Under the pieces are notes generated by a model. That model was not told the origin of the DNA, ran no database searches, and saw only the letters and a program-made list of their open reading frames with translations. A stretch of DNA of 64,000 bases from Streptomyces sp. CBMA156 (lineage in GTDB: Bacteria; Actinomycetota; Actinomycetes; Streptomycetales; Streptomycetaceae): positions 44,803-108,802 of the forward strand of contig NZ_MSJQ01000214.1 in the NCBI RefSeq assembly GCF_014596515.1, in the 5' to 3' direction. Shown piece after piece: positions 9,540 to 17,537 of this stretch. The first letter of the stretch is position 1. The number at the start of each line of letters is the position of its first letter. The translations under genes were made by a program, and so were the position numbers.

Positions 9540-10592
9540 TCAGGCGAGGGCGGCGTGGTGGCGGCGGGTGACCTCGGGGTGGGCCCTGGTGTAGCCCTTC
9601 CACTCGTTGAGGCCGAAATCGGCGAAGAGCGGGTTGTCCGGGTCCTCGGTGGCGCCGGGGGCGTGATGGGCGAGCGGGAAGTCCAGCGGCTCGATGTGGG
9701 CGTCGAGGCGGGGGTTGTAGAAGAACGGCACGGAGAAGCGCTCGCGGGCGCCGGGCGGGCTGACCACGCGGTGGCTGGTGGCCTTGAGGTAACCGTCCGT
9801 GGCCACTTCCAGCAGCTCGCCGAGGTTGACGACGAAGGCGCCGTCGAGCGGCGGGACGTCCAGGAAGGTGCCGTCCGCGCGTTCGACCTGGAGGCCGCCG
9901 ACGGTGTCCTGGAGCAGCAGGGTGATGAATCCGTAGTCCTTGTGGGCGCCGACACCCTGGCCGGCGCCGTCCGGGGCGCTGCCCGGGTAGCGGACCAGCT
10001 TGAGGCGCAGGTGGGGGTGGCCCGCGAAGGCGTCGTCGTAGAAGTCGGGGCGGGCGCCGATCGCGATGAGGAGTTCGTGCAGCAGACGGCGGGCGACCAG
10101 GCCGAGGTGGTCGATCCAGCCGAGCGCGGCGGTGCGCAGCTCGGGGAGTGCCTCGGGCCACTGGTTGGGCCCCTCCAGCCACCAGTACGGGGGCTCGCCG
10201 CTGCCGGGGACGTGCGGGGGCAGCTCGGCGCCGATGTCCAGCTGGTCGCGCCAGTCCTGGCTGCCGCCGGTGCGCTCGTCCCCGGTGCGGGTGTAGCCCC
10301 GGAAGTGGGGGGAGTTGAGGTTGCTCACGGCGAGCCGGTCGGCCTCGGGGAGGGCGAAGAAGGCACGGGTGGTCCGGGCGAGCGCGGCCGTCTCCTGCGG
10401 GGTGACACCGTGGCCGACGAGCTGGAAGAAGCCGACGCCGGTGGCTGCGGCGCGGAGCTCGTCGTGCAGGCGGCGGCGGTCGTCCTGGCCGCCGTCGGCG
10501 AGCGAGAGGTCGATCACCGGGAGGGCGTCCGCCGGGGTGGAGCCGGTGCCGGTTTCGGATATGGGCGTGGACTGCTGCGTCATGTGTGACAT
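9540..10592 (-). CDS. 2-oxoglutarate/Fe(II)-dependent dioxygenase of the isopenicillin N synthase-like fold
   Basis: About 350 residues. It has an N-terminal DIOX_N-like region (PVIDLSLADGG) and a jelly-roll core with the iron triad: His and Asp in GAHKDYGFITLL, and the distal His in KATSHRV. RFSVPFF provides the Arg-x-Ser that binds 2-oxoglutarate. Such enzymes hydroxylate or desaturate small molecules; the substrate is unknown. Starts at ATG 10592 and ATG 10583 are both possible, neither with a strong ribosome-binding site. A Cys-containing leader peptide of the streptomycete sulfur-related type is encoded 140 bases upstream on the same strand, hinting at a link to cysteine or sulfur supply. 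Confidence 0.88.
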   Translation of the reverse strand: MSHMTQQSTPISETGTGSTPADALPVIDLSLADGGQDDRRRLHDELRAAATGVGFFQLVGHGVTPQETAALARTTRAFFALPEADRLAVSNLNSPHFRGYTRTGDERTGGSQDWRDQLDIGAELPPHVPGSGEPPYWWLEGPNQWPEALPELRTAALGWIDHLGLVARRLLHELLIAIGARPDFYDDAFAGHPHLRLKLVRYPGSAPDGAGQGVGAHKDYGFITLLLQDTVGGLQVERADGTFLDVPPLDGAFVVNLGELLEVATDGYLKATSHRVVSPPGARERFSVPFFYNPRLDAHIEPLDFPLAHHAPGATEDPDNPLFADFGLNEWKGYTRAHPEVTRRHHAALA

Positions 10593-10731
10593 CCGCTGGG
10601 TCTCGTCCCGGCTGGGCCCGGTGGTCGACCGGGGAGGGACGGGGCAGCCGCCTGGTGCGGCGGGTGCTCCGGGAGCCGGGAGGTGGTGGCGGCCGGGCAG
10701 GGGCCGCCGCTGAGGGTGGGTGGCGCGAGGT

Positions 10732-10806
10732 TCAGCCGGAGCGTCGACAGGACATGGTCGTCACGCGGAGCAGGTCCACGTGGCGGCGGCGAACAAGGAT
10801 GAGCAC
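10732..10806 (-). CDS. Short cysteine-containing leader peptide
   Basis: A 24-codon frame containing RRRHVDLLRVTTMSCRR. It strongly resembles the small streptomycete leader peptides with R-H-V-D-L near the middle and a Cys near the end that precede sulfur-metabolism operons. It lies upstream of the 2-oxoglutarate oxygenase on the same strand. The GTG start at 10806 is uncertain because the purine-rich GGTGGA is directly adjacent. Leader peptides of this kind are thought to couple ribosome progress at Cys codons to downstream expression; that role is inferred here. Confidence 0.6.
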   Translation of the reverse strand: MLILVRRRHVDLLRVTTMSCRRSG

Positions 10807-10994
10807 TCCACCAGCCTAATTGACCCGTTCCGCGGTGGGCGAGCCCCGTGCAGCGGAAGGCCACTCGCTATTTGTCGGTGATCCACCGGTTTGTGGGGCG
10901 ATGGTGCCGGTGTGGGTGCGGGATCCGGCACGGGCGCGGGTTCCGGTGTCGGTGTACGGGCGATGGTGGCTCCCCTCCGGAGGTGTGGACCGGC

Positions 10995-11645
10995 TCAGGG
11001 GTTGTTGAGGTAGGCCAGGACGGCCAGGACGCGGCGGTTGTCGTCGTCGGAGGGCTGGAGGTCGAGCCGGACGAAGATCGACGCGGTGTGCTTGGCGACG
11101 GCCCGCTCGGTGATCACCAGCTGCTGGGCGATCGCCGCGTTGGACCGGCCCTCCGCCATCAGCCCCAGCACCTGGCGCTCGCGCGGGGAGAGGGTGGAGA
11201 CCGGGCCGGCCGAGGAGTTGTGGGTGAGCAGTCGGGTGATCACCTCAGGATCCATGGCGGTGCCGCCCTGGGCGACCCGCCGTACGGCGTCGATGAACTG
11301 GGTGCCGTCCATCACCCGGTCCTTGAGCAGGTAGCCGATTCCGCCGGTGCCGCTGCCGGCCAGCAGTTCGCGGGCGTACAGCTGCTCCACGAACTGCGAC
11401 AGCACCAGGACGGGCAGGCCCGGGTGGGCCTGACGGGCCGCCAGCGCGGCCCGCAGGCCCTCGTCGGTGAAGCCCGGGGGCAGCCGGACGTCGACCACGG
11501 CGATGTCGGGCCGGTCCGCGGCCACCGCGGCGAGCAGCTGCTCGCCGTCCTCCACCGCCGCGGTGACCTCCATGCCGTTGGCCTCCAACAGCCTGGTCAG
11601 GCCGTCCCGGAGGAGGAAGAGGTCTTCGGCGATGACAACGCGCAC
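10995..11645 (-). CDS. NarL/LuxR-family response regulator
   Basis: 216 residues. The receiver domain has the acidic pocket near the start (IAEDLFLLRDG), the phospho-acceptor Asp52 (VVDVRLP) and Lys108 (YLLKDR). The C-terminal LuxR helix-turn-helix starts at LSPRERQVLGLMAEG. It overlaps the upstream histidine kinase gene by 49 bases, so the pair is translated from one message. It probably controls the divergent ABC exporter at 13327-16433, because the two units share a regulatory gap with palindromes. Confidence 0.93.
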   Translation of the reverse strand: MRVVIAEDLFLLRDGLTRLLEANGMEVTAAVEDGEQLLAAVAADRPDIAVVDVRLPPGFTDEGLRAALAARQAHPGLPVLVLSQFVEQLYARELLAGSGTGGIGYLLKDRVMDGTQFIDAVRRVAQGGTAMDPEVITRLLTHNSSAGPVSTLSPRERQVLGLMAEGRSNAAIAQQLVITERAVAKHTASIFVRLDLQPSDDDNRRVLAVLAYLNNP

Positions 11646-13048
11646 GGGATCTCCAGGTTCACGATGGTCGGCCCGCCGGACGGACTGCTGATCGCGAGCA
11701 CCCCGTCGAAGGCGGCCAGTCGGCGTTCGGTTCCGCTGAGGCCGGTTCCCCGGGACGGGGCGGCACCTCCGCGCCCGTCGTCGGTGACCGATATCCGCAG
11801 CAGCCCGTCACTGTGCCCTATCTCGATCCACACGTGCGAGGCACCGGCGTGCTTCACCACGTTGGCCAGCAGCTCCGACACCGCGAAGTAGGCGGCCGAC
11901 TCCACCGGGGCGGGCGCCCGCCCCGGCAGGGCACCGCTGAAGCTGACCGGCAGCGGAAAGTCCAGCGCCGTCGCCTGCACCGCGTCGGCCAGGCCGCGGT
12001 CGGCGAGTACCGGGGGGTGGATGCCGCGGACCAGGTCCCGCAGCTCGCCGAGCGCCTTCACCGAGGACAGCCGGGCCTCGGCCAGCAGCGGCCCGAGGGC
12101 GTCCGGGTCCTCCTTCAGCTGTTCGGCCACGGTCAGCAGCATGCCCAGTGCGACCAGCCGGGCCTGTGCCCCGTCGTGCAGGTCCCGTTCGATCCGGCGC
12201 AGCTCGGCCGCCCCGGCGTCGATGGTGTCCGCCCTGGTCCGCGAGAGGTGGCTGACCCGGCGGGCGAGTTCGGTCTGCCGGGAGGGCCCGAGCAGGGCCC
12301 GGGCGGCCTTCTCGTGGATCCGCAGGACCGGCGGGGCGGCCCACAGGGCGGCCGCCGGAGCGACGCTCAGGCCCATCCCGTAGACGACGCCCAGTGCGAA
12401 GAACCGTCCGTCCCGGCCGAAGATCTCGAAGACGACCGGGCTCAGCAGGACGACCGCGGCGGTGAGCAGCACGGCGGCACCGGTGAGCAGCGTCCAGGCG
12501 AAGTCCCGCCAGGTCGCGGGGTCGGCGAGCCAGCCGCCGGTCCGCAGTCGCTGCCAGGGCCCGGCTCCGGGCTGACGGCGGTACGGCACCGGGATCGGCC
12601 GCCCGCTCCACTTCCCGACGATCCGCCTGCCCTCCGTCGCGCTCCAGCGGGCGCCGAACAGCCCGAGTATCAGCAGCGAGGGCGCCAGCCAGAGCGAGAC
12701 GGACCGGCCGCCGGGCGCCGCACCGCCGTAGAGCTGCGTCGCCAGCAGCGCCACCGTGCCCGGGCTGAACAGCGCGGCGCCGAGCGCCCGGCCACCGCCC
12801 CCGGTGGCCCAGCAGAGTGCCCAGAGCGCGACCGGCGCCATCGGCACCGCCAGGATCAGCGGCCCGCCCGGGTGGAAGAACGGCCGGGGCTCGTCCGGGC
12901 CGAACAGCGCGGTGGCCAGCAGGACCGGCCCGGCCAGCAGCGCGAGGAGGCCCGTCACGGCCAGCGTCACCGCGTAGCAGGCACGCACCCCGTCCACGCA
13001 GGCCCGGCCGAACCGCAGGGCCATTCCGTTCAGCACTCCCACGTTCAC
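11597..13048 (-). CDS. Sensor histidine kinase of the NarL-partner (HisKA_3) type
   Basis: 483 residues. Hydrophobic segments fill roughly residues 25-50, 65-82, 95-107, 118-133, 185-210 and 215-240. They are followed by the HisKA_3 dimerisation helix with the phosphorylated His291 (RRIERDLHDGAQARL) and a HATPase domain (N box SELLANVVKHA, G box DDGRGG). There is no large extracytoplasmic domain, so it probably senses a membrane-associated signal, as do kinases paired with FtsX-type ABC exporters involved in peptide or envelope stress. It starts with ATG 13048. The response regulator gene overlaps its 3' end. Confidence 0.92.
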   Translation of the reverse strand: MNVGVLNGMALRFGRACVDGVRACYAVTLAVTGLLALLAGPVLLATALFGPDEPRPFFHPGGPLILAVPMAPVALWALCWATGGGGRALGAALFSPGTVALLATQLYGGAAPGGRSVSLWLAPSLLILGLFGARWSATEGRRIVGKWSGRPIPVPYRRQPGAGPWQRLRTGGWLADPATWRDFAWTLLTGAAVLLTAAVVLLSPVVFEIFGRDGRFFALGVVYGMGLSVAPAAALWAAPPVLRIHEKAARALLGPSRQTELARRVSHLSRTRADTIDAGAAELRRIERDLHDGAQARLVALGMLLTVAEQLKEDPDALGPLLAEARLSSVKALGELRDLVRGIHPPVLADRGLADAVQATALDFPLPVSFSGALPGRAPAPVESAAYFAVSELLANVVKHAGASHVWIEIGHSDGLLRISVTDDGRGGAAPSRGTGLSGTERRLAAFDGVLAISSPSGGPTIVNLEIPCALSSPKTSSSSGTA

Positions 13049-13197
13049 GACGCTCCCCCCTTCCCTTCCGCGGCCCCCGTCGGGAGGCCTCGAACCGCGG
13101 CGCCGAAGCCCCCGCCGAGGCCCCGGTTCCGCTCTTTCGATGGGTCAGTCTGCCTCGCCGGGGCGCCCGGCGCTCTAGGCCTGAACACCCAGTTCGA

Positions 13198-13237
13198 GGT
13201 GTATCTGGATACACCCCGCAGAGGCCGTCCAGACGGC
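13198..13237. promoter_or_regulatory. Two adjacent palindromes between two-component system and ABC exporter
   Basis: GGTGTATC-TG-GATACACC (13198-13215) and GCCGTC-CA-GACGGC (13224-13237) are both perfect dyads in the divergent gap. A possible promoter for the exporter follows: TGTCGA (13238-13243), 18 bases, TAGCGT (13262-13267). The first dyad is a good candidate binding site for the adjacent response regulator. Confidence 0.55.
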
Positions 13238-13326
13238 TGTCGACACCCCGCCGCCGATTCGTAGCGTGATGTCCCGTCAGCCGGCCCGGGGCTTCCCGGC
13301 GCCGGACCCCGAACCGTGGAGGGCCC

Positions 13327-14040
13327 GTGAACGCGCCGATCATCCGGATCCGCGGCGTCAGCAAGACGTACGACCGGTCCGATGCCGCCCGCCCCGCCCT
13401 GGCCGGGCTCGACCTGGAGGTCGGGGCCGGCGAGGCGCTCGCCGTGCTCGGCCGCTCGGGCAGCGGCAAGTCCACCCTGCTGAACCTGATCGCCGGGCTC
13501 GACCGCCCGAGCGAGGGCGAGGTGGAGGTGGACGGCGTGCCCGTCCACCGGCTCGGCGAGGCCGGGCTGGCCGAGTACCGGCGGAGGCGGATCGGCATGG
13601 TGTTCCAGTTCTTCAACCTGCTGGAGGACCTGAACGTGGCGGACAACGTGATGCTCCCGGCCCAGCTGGCCGGGATGCGGCGGGAGCAGGCCCGCGCCCG
13701 GGCGGAGGAGCTGTTGGAGCGGCTGGGGGTGGCCGGGCACGCCAGGGCCTTCCCCGGCCGGCTCTCCGGAGGTGAGCGCCAACGGGTCGCGGTGGCACGG
13801 GCATTGATGAACCGTCCGCCGCTGCTGCTGGCCGACGAGCCCACCGGGGCGCTGGACACCGCCTCGGCCGCCGACGTCCGCGACCTGCTGCGCGGGCTCA
13901 ACGCGGAGGGCCAGACGATCCTGCTGGTCACCCATGACACCGCGCTCGCCGAGGCCTGCGCGGACCGGACGATCGAACTGCTCGACGGCCGGCTGGTCCG
14001 GGACACGGCGGCCGTGCCGGCGGCGGGCGGTGGCCGATGA
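13327..14040 (+). CDS. ABC transporter ATPase (MacB/LolD-like)
   Basis: 237 residues with all nucleotide-binding motifs: Walker A GRSGSGKST, Q-loop VFQFFNLL, signature LSGGERQRVAVARAL, Walker B LLLADEPTGALD and H-loop VTHDTALA. It starts at GTG 13327, six bases after GGAGGG. It belongs to the family that powers FtsX-domain permeases. The permease gene overlaps it by 4 bases (ATGA at 14037-14040). It is divergent from the kinase/regulator pair. Confidence 0.94.
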   Translation: MNAPIIRIRGVSKTYDRSDAARPALAGLDLEVGAGEALAVLGRSGSGKSTLLNLIAGLDRPSEGEVEVDGVPVHRLGEAGLAEYRRRRIGMVFQFFNLLEDLNVADNVMLPAQLAGMRREQARARAEELLERLGVAGHARAFPGRLSGGERQRVAVARALMNRPPLLLADEPTGALDTASAADVRDLLRGLNAEGQTILLVTHDTALAEACADRTIELLDGRLVRDTAAVPAAGGGR

Positions 14041-16433
14041 GCGCGCTCGGCAGGGTGGTGCGCGCCGGGGTCGGCCGCAGGCGGGTGCAGACCGTGGTCA
14101 TGGTGCTCACCACGATGATGTCCGTGACGGCGTGCGTCCTCGCGCTCGGGCTGCTGGTCGCCGCCCGGGGCCCGTACCGGCACTCCTTCGCCGACCAGCA
14201 CGGCGCCCACCTCAACGTGCTGTACGACCGGACCAGGGCGAGCCCGGAGCAACTCGCCGCGACGGCCCACGCGCCCGGTGTGGCGGCCTCGGCCGGTCCC
14301 TATCAGGCGGTCACCGTCCGGCCGCGCTCCGGCCCCGGCAACGAGATCCCGCCGGCCGGCAGCCCGCTGCCGCCGATGACGCTGGTCGGCCGCGCCGCGA
14401 GCGGCCCGCTGGACGACCTGCGGATCACCGACGGGCGCTGGATCGCGGGCCCCGGCGAGGTGGTGTTCCTGGACGGGCACTCCCCGCTGGCGGTCGGCGA
14501 GAGCATGGAGTTCCCGGAGCTGCCCGGGCAGCCGACGCTCAAGGTCGTCGGCCTGGCGGCCTCGGTCTCCTGGAGCGCGGCCGGCTGGGTCGCCCCCGAA
14601 CAGGTGGCCGGGCTGACGGCGCCCGGCACGACGCCCGCCGCCCAGTACCTCTACCGCTTCGCCCACGCCGGCAGCGACGCCGAGGTGGAGGCCGGCCGTG
14701 CCGCGCTGGCCGCCGCGGTGCCGGCCGGGGCGCTCGCCGAGGCCACCTCCTACCGGCCCGTCCAGGAGGAGGCGAACCGGACGGCCGCCACCTTCGTCCC
14801 GTTCGTCACGGCCTTCGGGCTGCTCGGTCTGGCCATGTCGGTGCTGATCATCGGTGTGGTGGTGAGCGGCGCGGTCAGCGCCGCCACCCGGCGGATCGGC
14901 ATCCTCAAGTCCCTGGGCTTCACCCCGGCCCAGGTGGCGCGCGCCTACGTCGGCCAGGCGCTGATCCCCGCCGGGGTGGGCACGGCGCTCGGGGTGTTCC
15001 TCGGCAACCTGCTGTCCGTGCCGGTCCTGGGGCTGGCCCGCAAGGCCCTGCGCGGCGGGCTGCTCGGCATCCCGGTCTGGGTGGACCTCGTGGTCGCGGT
15101 GGTGGCGCTGGGAGCGGTGACGGGCACCGCGCTGGTACCCGCGCTGCGGGCCGGACGGCTGCGGACGGTGGAGGCACTCGCGGTCGGCCGCTCGGCCCCG
15201 GGGGCCAAGCGGTCGGCCGCCGGCCCGGGCGCGGGGGTAGGGGTGGGGGCGGCGGGCCCGCTGAACCGGGCGCAGGAGCTGTTCGGCCGACTGCCGGTGC
15301 CGCGGGCGTTCAGCCTCGGCCTGGCCTCCCCGCTCAACCGGCCCGGCCGCTCGGCGACCACCGCCGCGGCCGTGGTGCTCGGCACGGTCGGGGCCACGCT
15401 CTGCGTGGGCCTGACGCTCTCGCTGGGTTCGCTCCAGGAGGGCCTGACGGCCGACCGCGCGGGCAAGGTGCTGGTCCAGGTCCCGATCGAGGGCGCCGCG
15501 AAACCCGTCGACCACGTGGACGAGGCGGTCGTGGGCAAGGCCATCGACTCCCGTCCCGGCACCCGGGCCTGGTACAGCAGCGTCCCCACTCCGGTCGCCC
15601 TGGCCGGGAACACCGGGCGCTCGGAGGTGGTCGCACTGAGCGGCGACGCTTCGTGGAGCGGCTTCCAACTGGTCTCCGGCCGCTGGTTCCACGGCCCCGG
15701 CGAGGTGGTGGTGGCCGCCGCCTACCTACGGGCCAACCAGGCGAAGGTCGGTGACACCGTCACCCTCACCGACCACGGCCGCAGCGCCCCGGCGAAGATC
15801 ACCGGAGAGGTCCTGACCACCAACGACCTGGTGTTCACGGACCGGGCCACGCTGGCGCCGCTCGGCGGCACGATCCAGGCCGAGGCGCTCTCCTTCCACA
15901 TCGACCTCACGCCGGGCACCGACACGAAGGCCTACACCGATGGGCTGGATCAGGCCGTGCAGCCGTTGGGCCTCGGCGCCGAGCCCGGCGGGGAGCGCAT
16001 CAACATCGTGGTGCTGGCGATGAACACCCTGGCGGGCACGCTCACCCTGCTGCTCTCCGTGGTGGCGGGGCTCGGCGTGCTCAACACCGTCCTGCTGGAC
16101 ACCCGGGAGCGAGTGCACGACCTCGGAGTGCTCAAGGCGCTCGGGATGTCGCCCCGGCAGACCGTCGGCATGGTGCTCACCTCGGTCTGCGGCAGCGGAC
16201 TGGTGGCCGGGCTGATCGGGGTCCCGATCGGCGTCCTGGTGCACCATCAGGTGATGCCCGCGATGGCCCGGGCCGCCGGGCTCGGGGTGCCGGACACCGA
16301 CCTCACCGTGTTCACCCCGTCGGTGGCGGGGCCGCTGATACTCGGCGGCCTGGTGCTGGCCCTGTTGGGCGCCGCCCTCCCGGCCACCTGGGCCGCCCGC
16401 ACCCGGACGGTCACGGCGCTGCGCACGGAGTGA
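14037..16433 (+). CDS. FtsX-type ABC transporter permease, two-repeat
   Basis: 798 residues. It has the duplicated FtsX/MacB architecture: an N-terminal helix (about 20-45), a large extracytoplasmic domain, three helices (about 255-375), a second single helix and extracytoplasmic domain (from about 440), and three more helices (about 660-798). Typical FtsX strings are seen twice (RRIGILKSLGFTPAQVARAY and VHDLGVLKALGMSPRQTVGM). These permeases extract lipids or peptides from the membrane rather than transport through a channel. It is coupled to the ATPase by an ATGA overlap, and a strong hairpin follows. Confidence 0.93.
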   Translation: MSALGRVVRAGVGRRRVQTVVMVLTTMMSVTACVLALGLLVAARGPYRHSFADQHGAHLNVLYDRTRASPEQLAATAHAPGVAASAGPYQAVTVRPRSGPGNEIPPAGSPLPPMTLVGRAASGPLDDLRITDGRWIAGPGEVVFLDGHSPLAVGESMEFPELPGQPTLKVVGLAASVSWSAAGWVAPEQVAGLTAPGTTPAAQYLYRFAHAGSDAEVEAGRAALAAAVPAGALAEATSYRPVQEEANRTAATFVPFVTAFGLLGLAMSVLIIGVVVSGAVSAATRRIGILKSLGFTPAQVARAYVGQALIPAGVGTALGVFLGNLLSVPVLGLARKALRGGLLGIPVWVDLVVAVVALGAVTGTALVPALRAGRLRTVEALAVGRSAPGAKRSAAGPGAGVGVGAAGPLNRAQELFGRLPVPRAFSLGLASPLNRPGRSATTAAAVVLGTVGATLCVGLTLSLGSLQEGLTADRAGKVLVQVPIEGAAKPVDHVDEAVVGKAIDSRPGTRAWYSSVPTPVALAGNTGRSEVVALSGDASWSGFQLVSGRWFHGPGEVVVAAAYLRANQAKVGDTVTLTDHGRSAPAKITGEVLTTNDLVFTDRATLAPLGGTIQAEALSFHIDLTPGTDTKAYTDGLDQAVQPLGLGAEPGGERINIVVLAMNTLAGTLTLLLSVVAGLGVLNTVLLDTRERVHDLGVLKALGMSPRQTVGMVLTSVCGSGLVAGLIGVPIGVLVHHQVMPAMARAAGLGVPDTDLTVFTPSVAGPLILGGLVLALLGAALPATWAARTRTVTALRTE

Positions 16434-16475
16434 CGGCGGGGAGGGGCAGGAGGAGTGGCGGTCGCTCCCTGGCCC

Positions 16476-16506
16476 GGCCTGGGAGCCCCCGTGGCGCTCC
16501 CAGGCC
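16476..16506. terminator. Perfect 11-bp hairpin, convergent terminator
   Basis: GGCCTGGGAGC (16476-16486) pairs with GCTCCCAGGCC (16496-16506) around a 9-base loop, between the permease and the convergent MerR gene. The rest of the gap (16434-16616) holds short scattered CAGG-type repeats and no gene. Confidence 0.75.
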
Positions 16507-16616
16507 AAGGGCCAGAGTCAGGGCCGGGCAGGCCATGTCAGGTCAGGCAGGCGAGGCAGGGCAAGAGCGGCCCAGGCCGACCAAGCTCAGCCCACTCCGG
16601 TCAGGGCCGGCCCGGC

Positions 16617-17375
16617 TCAGGACAGCCGCGCCGCCGCGTACGCCTCCATGGCGGCACGCTGGTACCCGGCCAGGCCCGGGGCGATGGCCTCGTACGCGGC
16701 GCTCCACTGCTCGTTCTCGGTGCAGGAACGGGCGATCGCCAGGTACTCCTCGGTCGGGACCGACCGGATGGTGCCGAGCAGCCGGTACTCCTCGTCGATC
16801 ACGTCCTGCACGGGCTCGGCGTCGGCCGGGTGGCCGGCCGCCATCAGCTCCGCCAGGCGGATCATGCGGGTGGTCCGCTCGCGCTGTCCGGCCTCGATCT
16901 CGGCCGGGGTCATCGCGGCGGTCGCGCGCCGGGCCGCTTCGGCGTGCTCGGGGAAGTCGCGCAGGCTCGCGTCGACGTCGTCGGGCTGGATGCCCTCGAA
17001 CAGGTTCTCGGGGCGGTTGATGGTCATGGGCGTGCCGTCCTTCCGGGAGCGTTCCAGGTCAGCGATCGTGCGGGAAACGGTGCCGGCGAGGGCGTCGAGC
17101 CGGTCGCGCTCGGCGACCAGCCGCCGGCGGTGGCCCCGCAGGGCCTCCAGCTCGTCCACCTGATCGCCCAGGATCCGGGCGATCTCGGTCAGCCCCACGC
17201 CCAGCGCCCGCAGTACGAGGATCTGTTGCAGTTGGAGCAACTGCCGCTCCTCGTAGTAGCGGTGGCCGTTGGAGCCGATCCAGGCCGGGGGCAGCAGCCC
17301 GATCTCGTCGTAGTGCCGCAGGGTCCTGGCGGTCACCCGGGACATCCGGGCCACCTCGGCGATGGGCCAGGCCAT
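16617..17375 (-). CDS. TipA-like MerR regulator with C-terminal TipAS drug-recognition domain
   Basis: 252 residues started at ATG 17375, which follows AGGAGGGAGG. The MerR DNA-binding domain (EVARMSRVTARTLRHYDEIGLLPP) and coiled-coil (to about residue 115) are followed by a helical domain with the TipAS-type ending (LGTIRSVPTEEY, AAYEAIAPGLAGYQ, MEAYAAARL). TipA homologues bind thiopeptides and other amphipathic drugs and activate multidrug responses. Downstream the next gene ends at the window's 16433 convergent operon, so it is a single-gene unit. Its promoter has the hallmark MerR architecture, so autoregulation is likely. Confidence 0.9.
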   Translation of the reverse strand: MAWPIAEVARMSRVTARTLRHYDEIGLLPPAWIGSNGHRYYEERQLLQLQQILVLRALGVGLTEIARILGDQVDELEALRGHRRRLVAERDRLDALAGTVSRTIADLERSRKDGTPMTINRPENLFEGIQPDDVDASLRDFPEHAEAARRATAAMTPAEIEAGQRERTTRMIRLAELMAAGHPADAEPVQDVIDEEYRLLGTIRSVPTEEYLAIARSCTENEQWSAAYEAIAPGLAGYQRAAMEAYAAARLS

Positions 17376-17451
17376 GGCTGCCTCCCTCCTCTCCACGTCC
17401 CTACGTCCCCACGGTCGCGTGGACCGGGCCGGTTCTCCGGCCCTGGTCATG

Positions 17452-17482
17452 ACGGTAGAAGCTGCCGCTGCGGCAGCTTCAA
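17452..17482 (-). promoter_or_regulatory. MerR-type promoter with 19-bp spacer and 23-bp palindrome
   Basis: Read on the minus strand, TTGAAG (17482-17477) and TACCGT (17457-17452) are separated by 19 bases. A perfect dyad, GAAGCTGCCGC-N-GCGGCAGCTTC (17458-17480), fills the spacer. An over-long spacer with an internal dyad is the classic layout recognised by MerR activators, which untwist the DNA. The predicted transcript starts about 70 bases before the TipA-like gene. Confidence 0.8.
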
Positions 17483-17537
17483 GTCCGAAGTTCCGGCCCT
17501 CTGCTGGCCACACCCCGGCCGACTGAGCTCCTGCCGA

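Noticed and set aside
10580..10864. A 94-codon minus-strand frame upstream of the 2OG oxygenase
   Set aside because: It overlaps the leader peptide in another frame, has low-complexity composition and lacks a ribosome-binding site.
11808..15692. A 1294-codon open frame on the minus strand
   Set aside because: It runs antisense through the ABC transporter genes and out of frame through the kinase. Its product is Arg/Pro/Gly-rich low complexity, as expected from GC-rich antisense frames.
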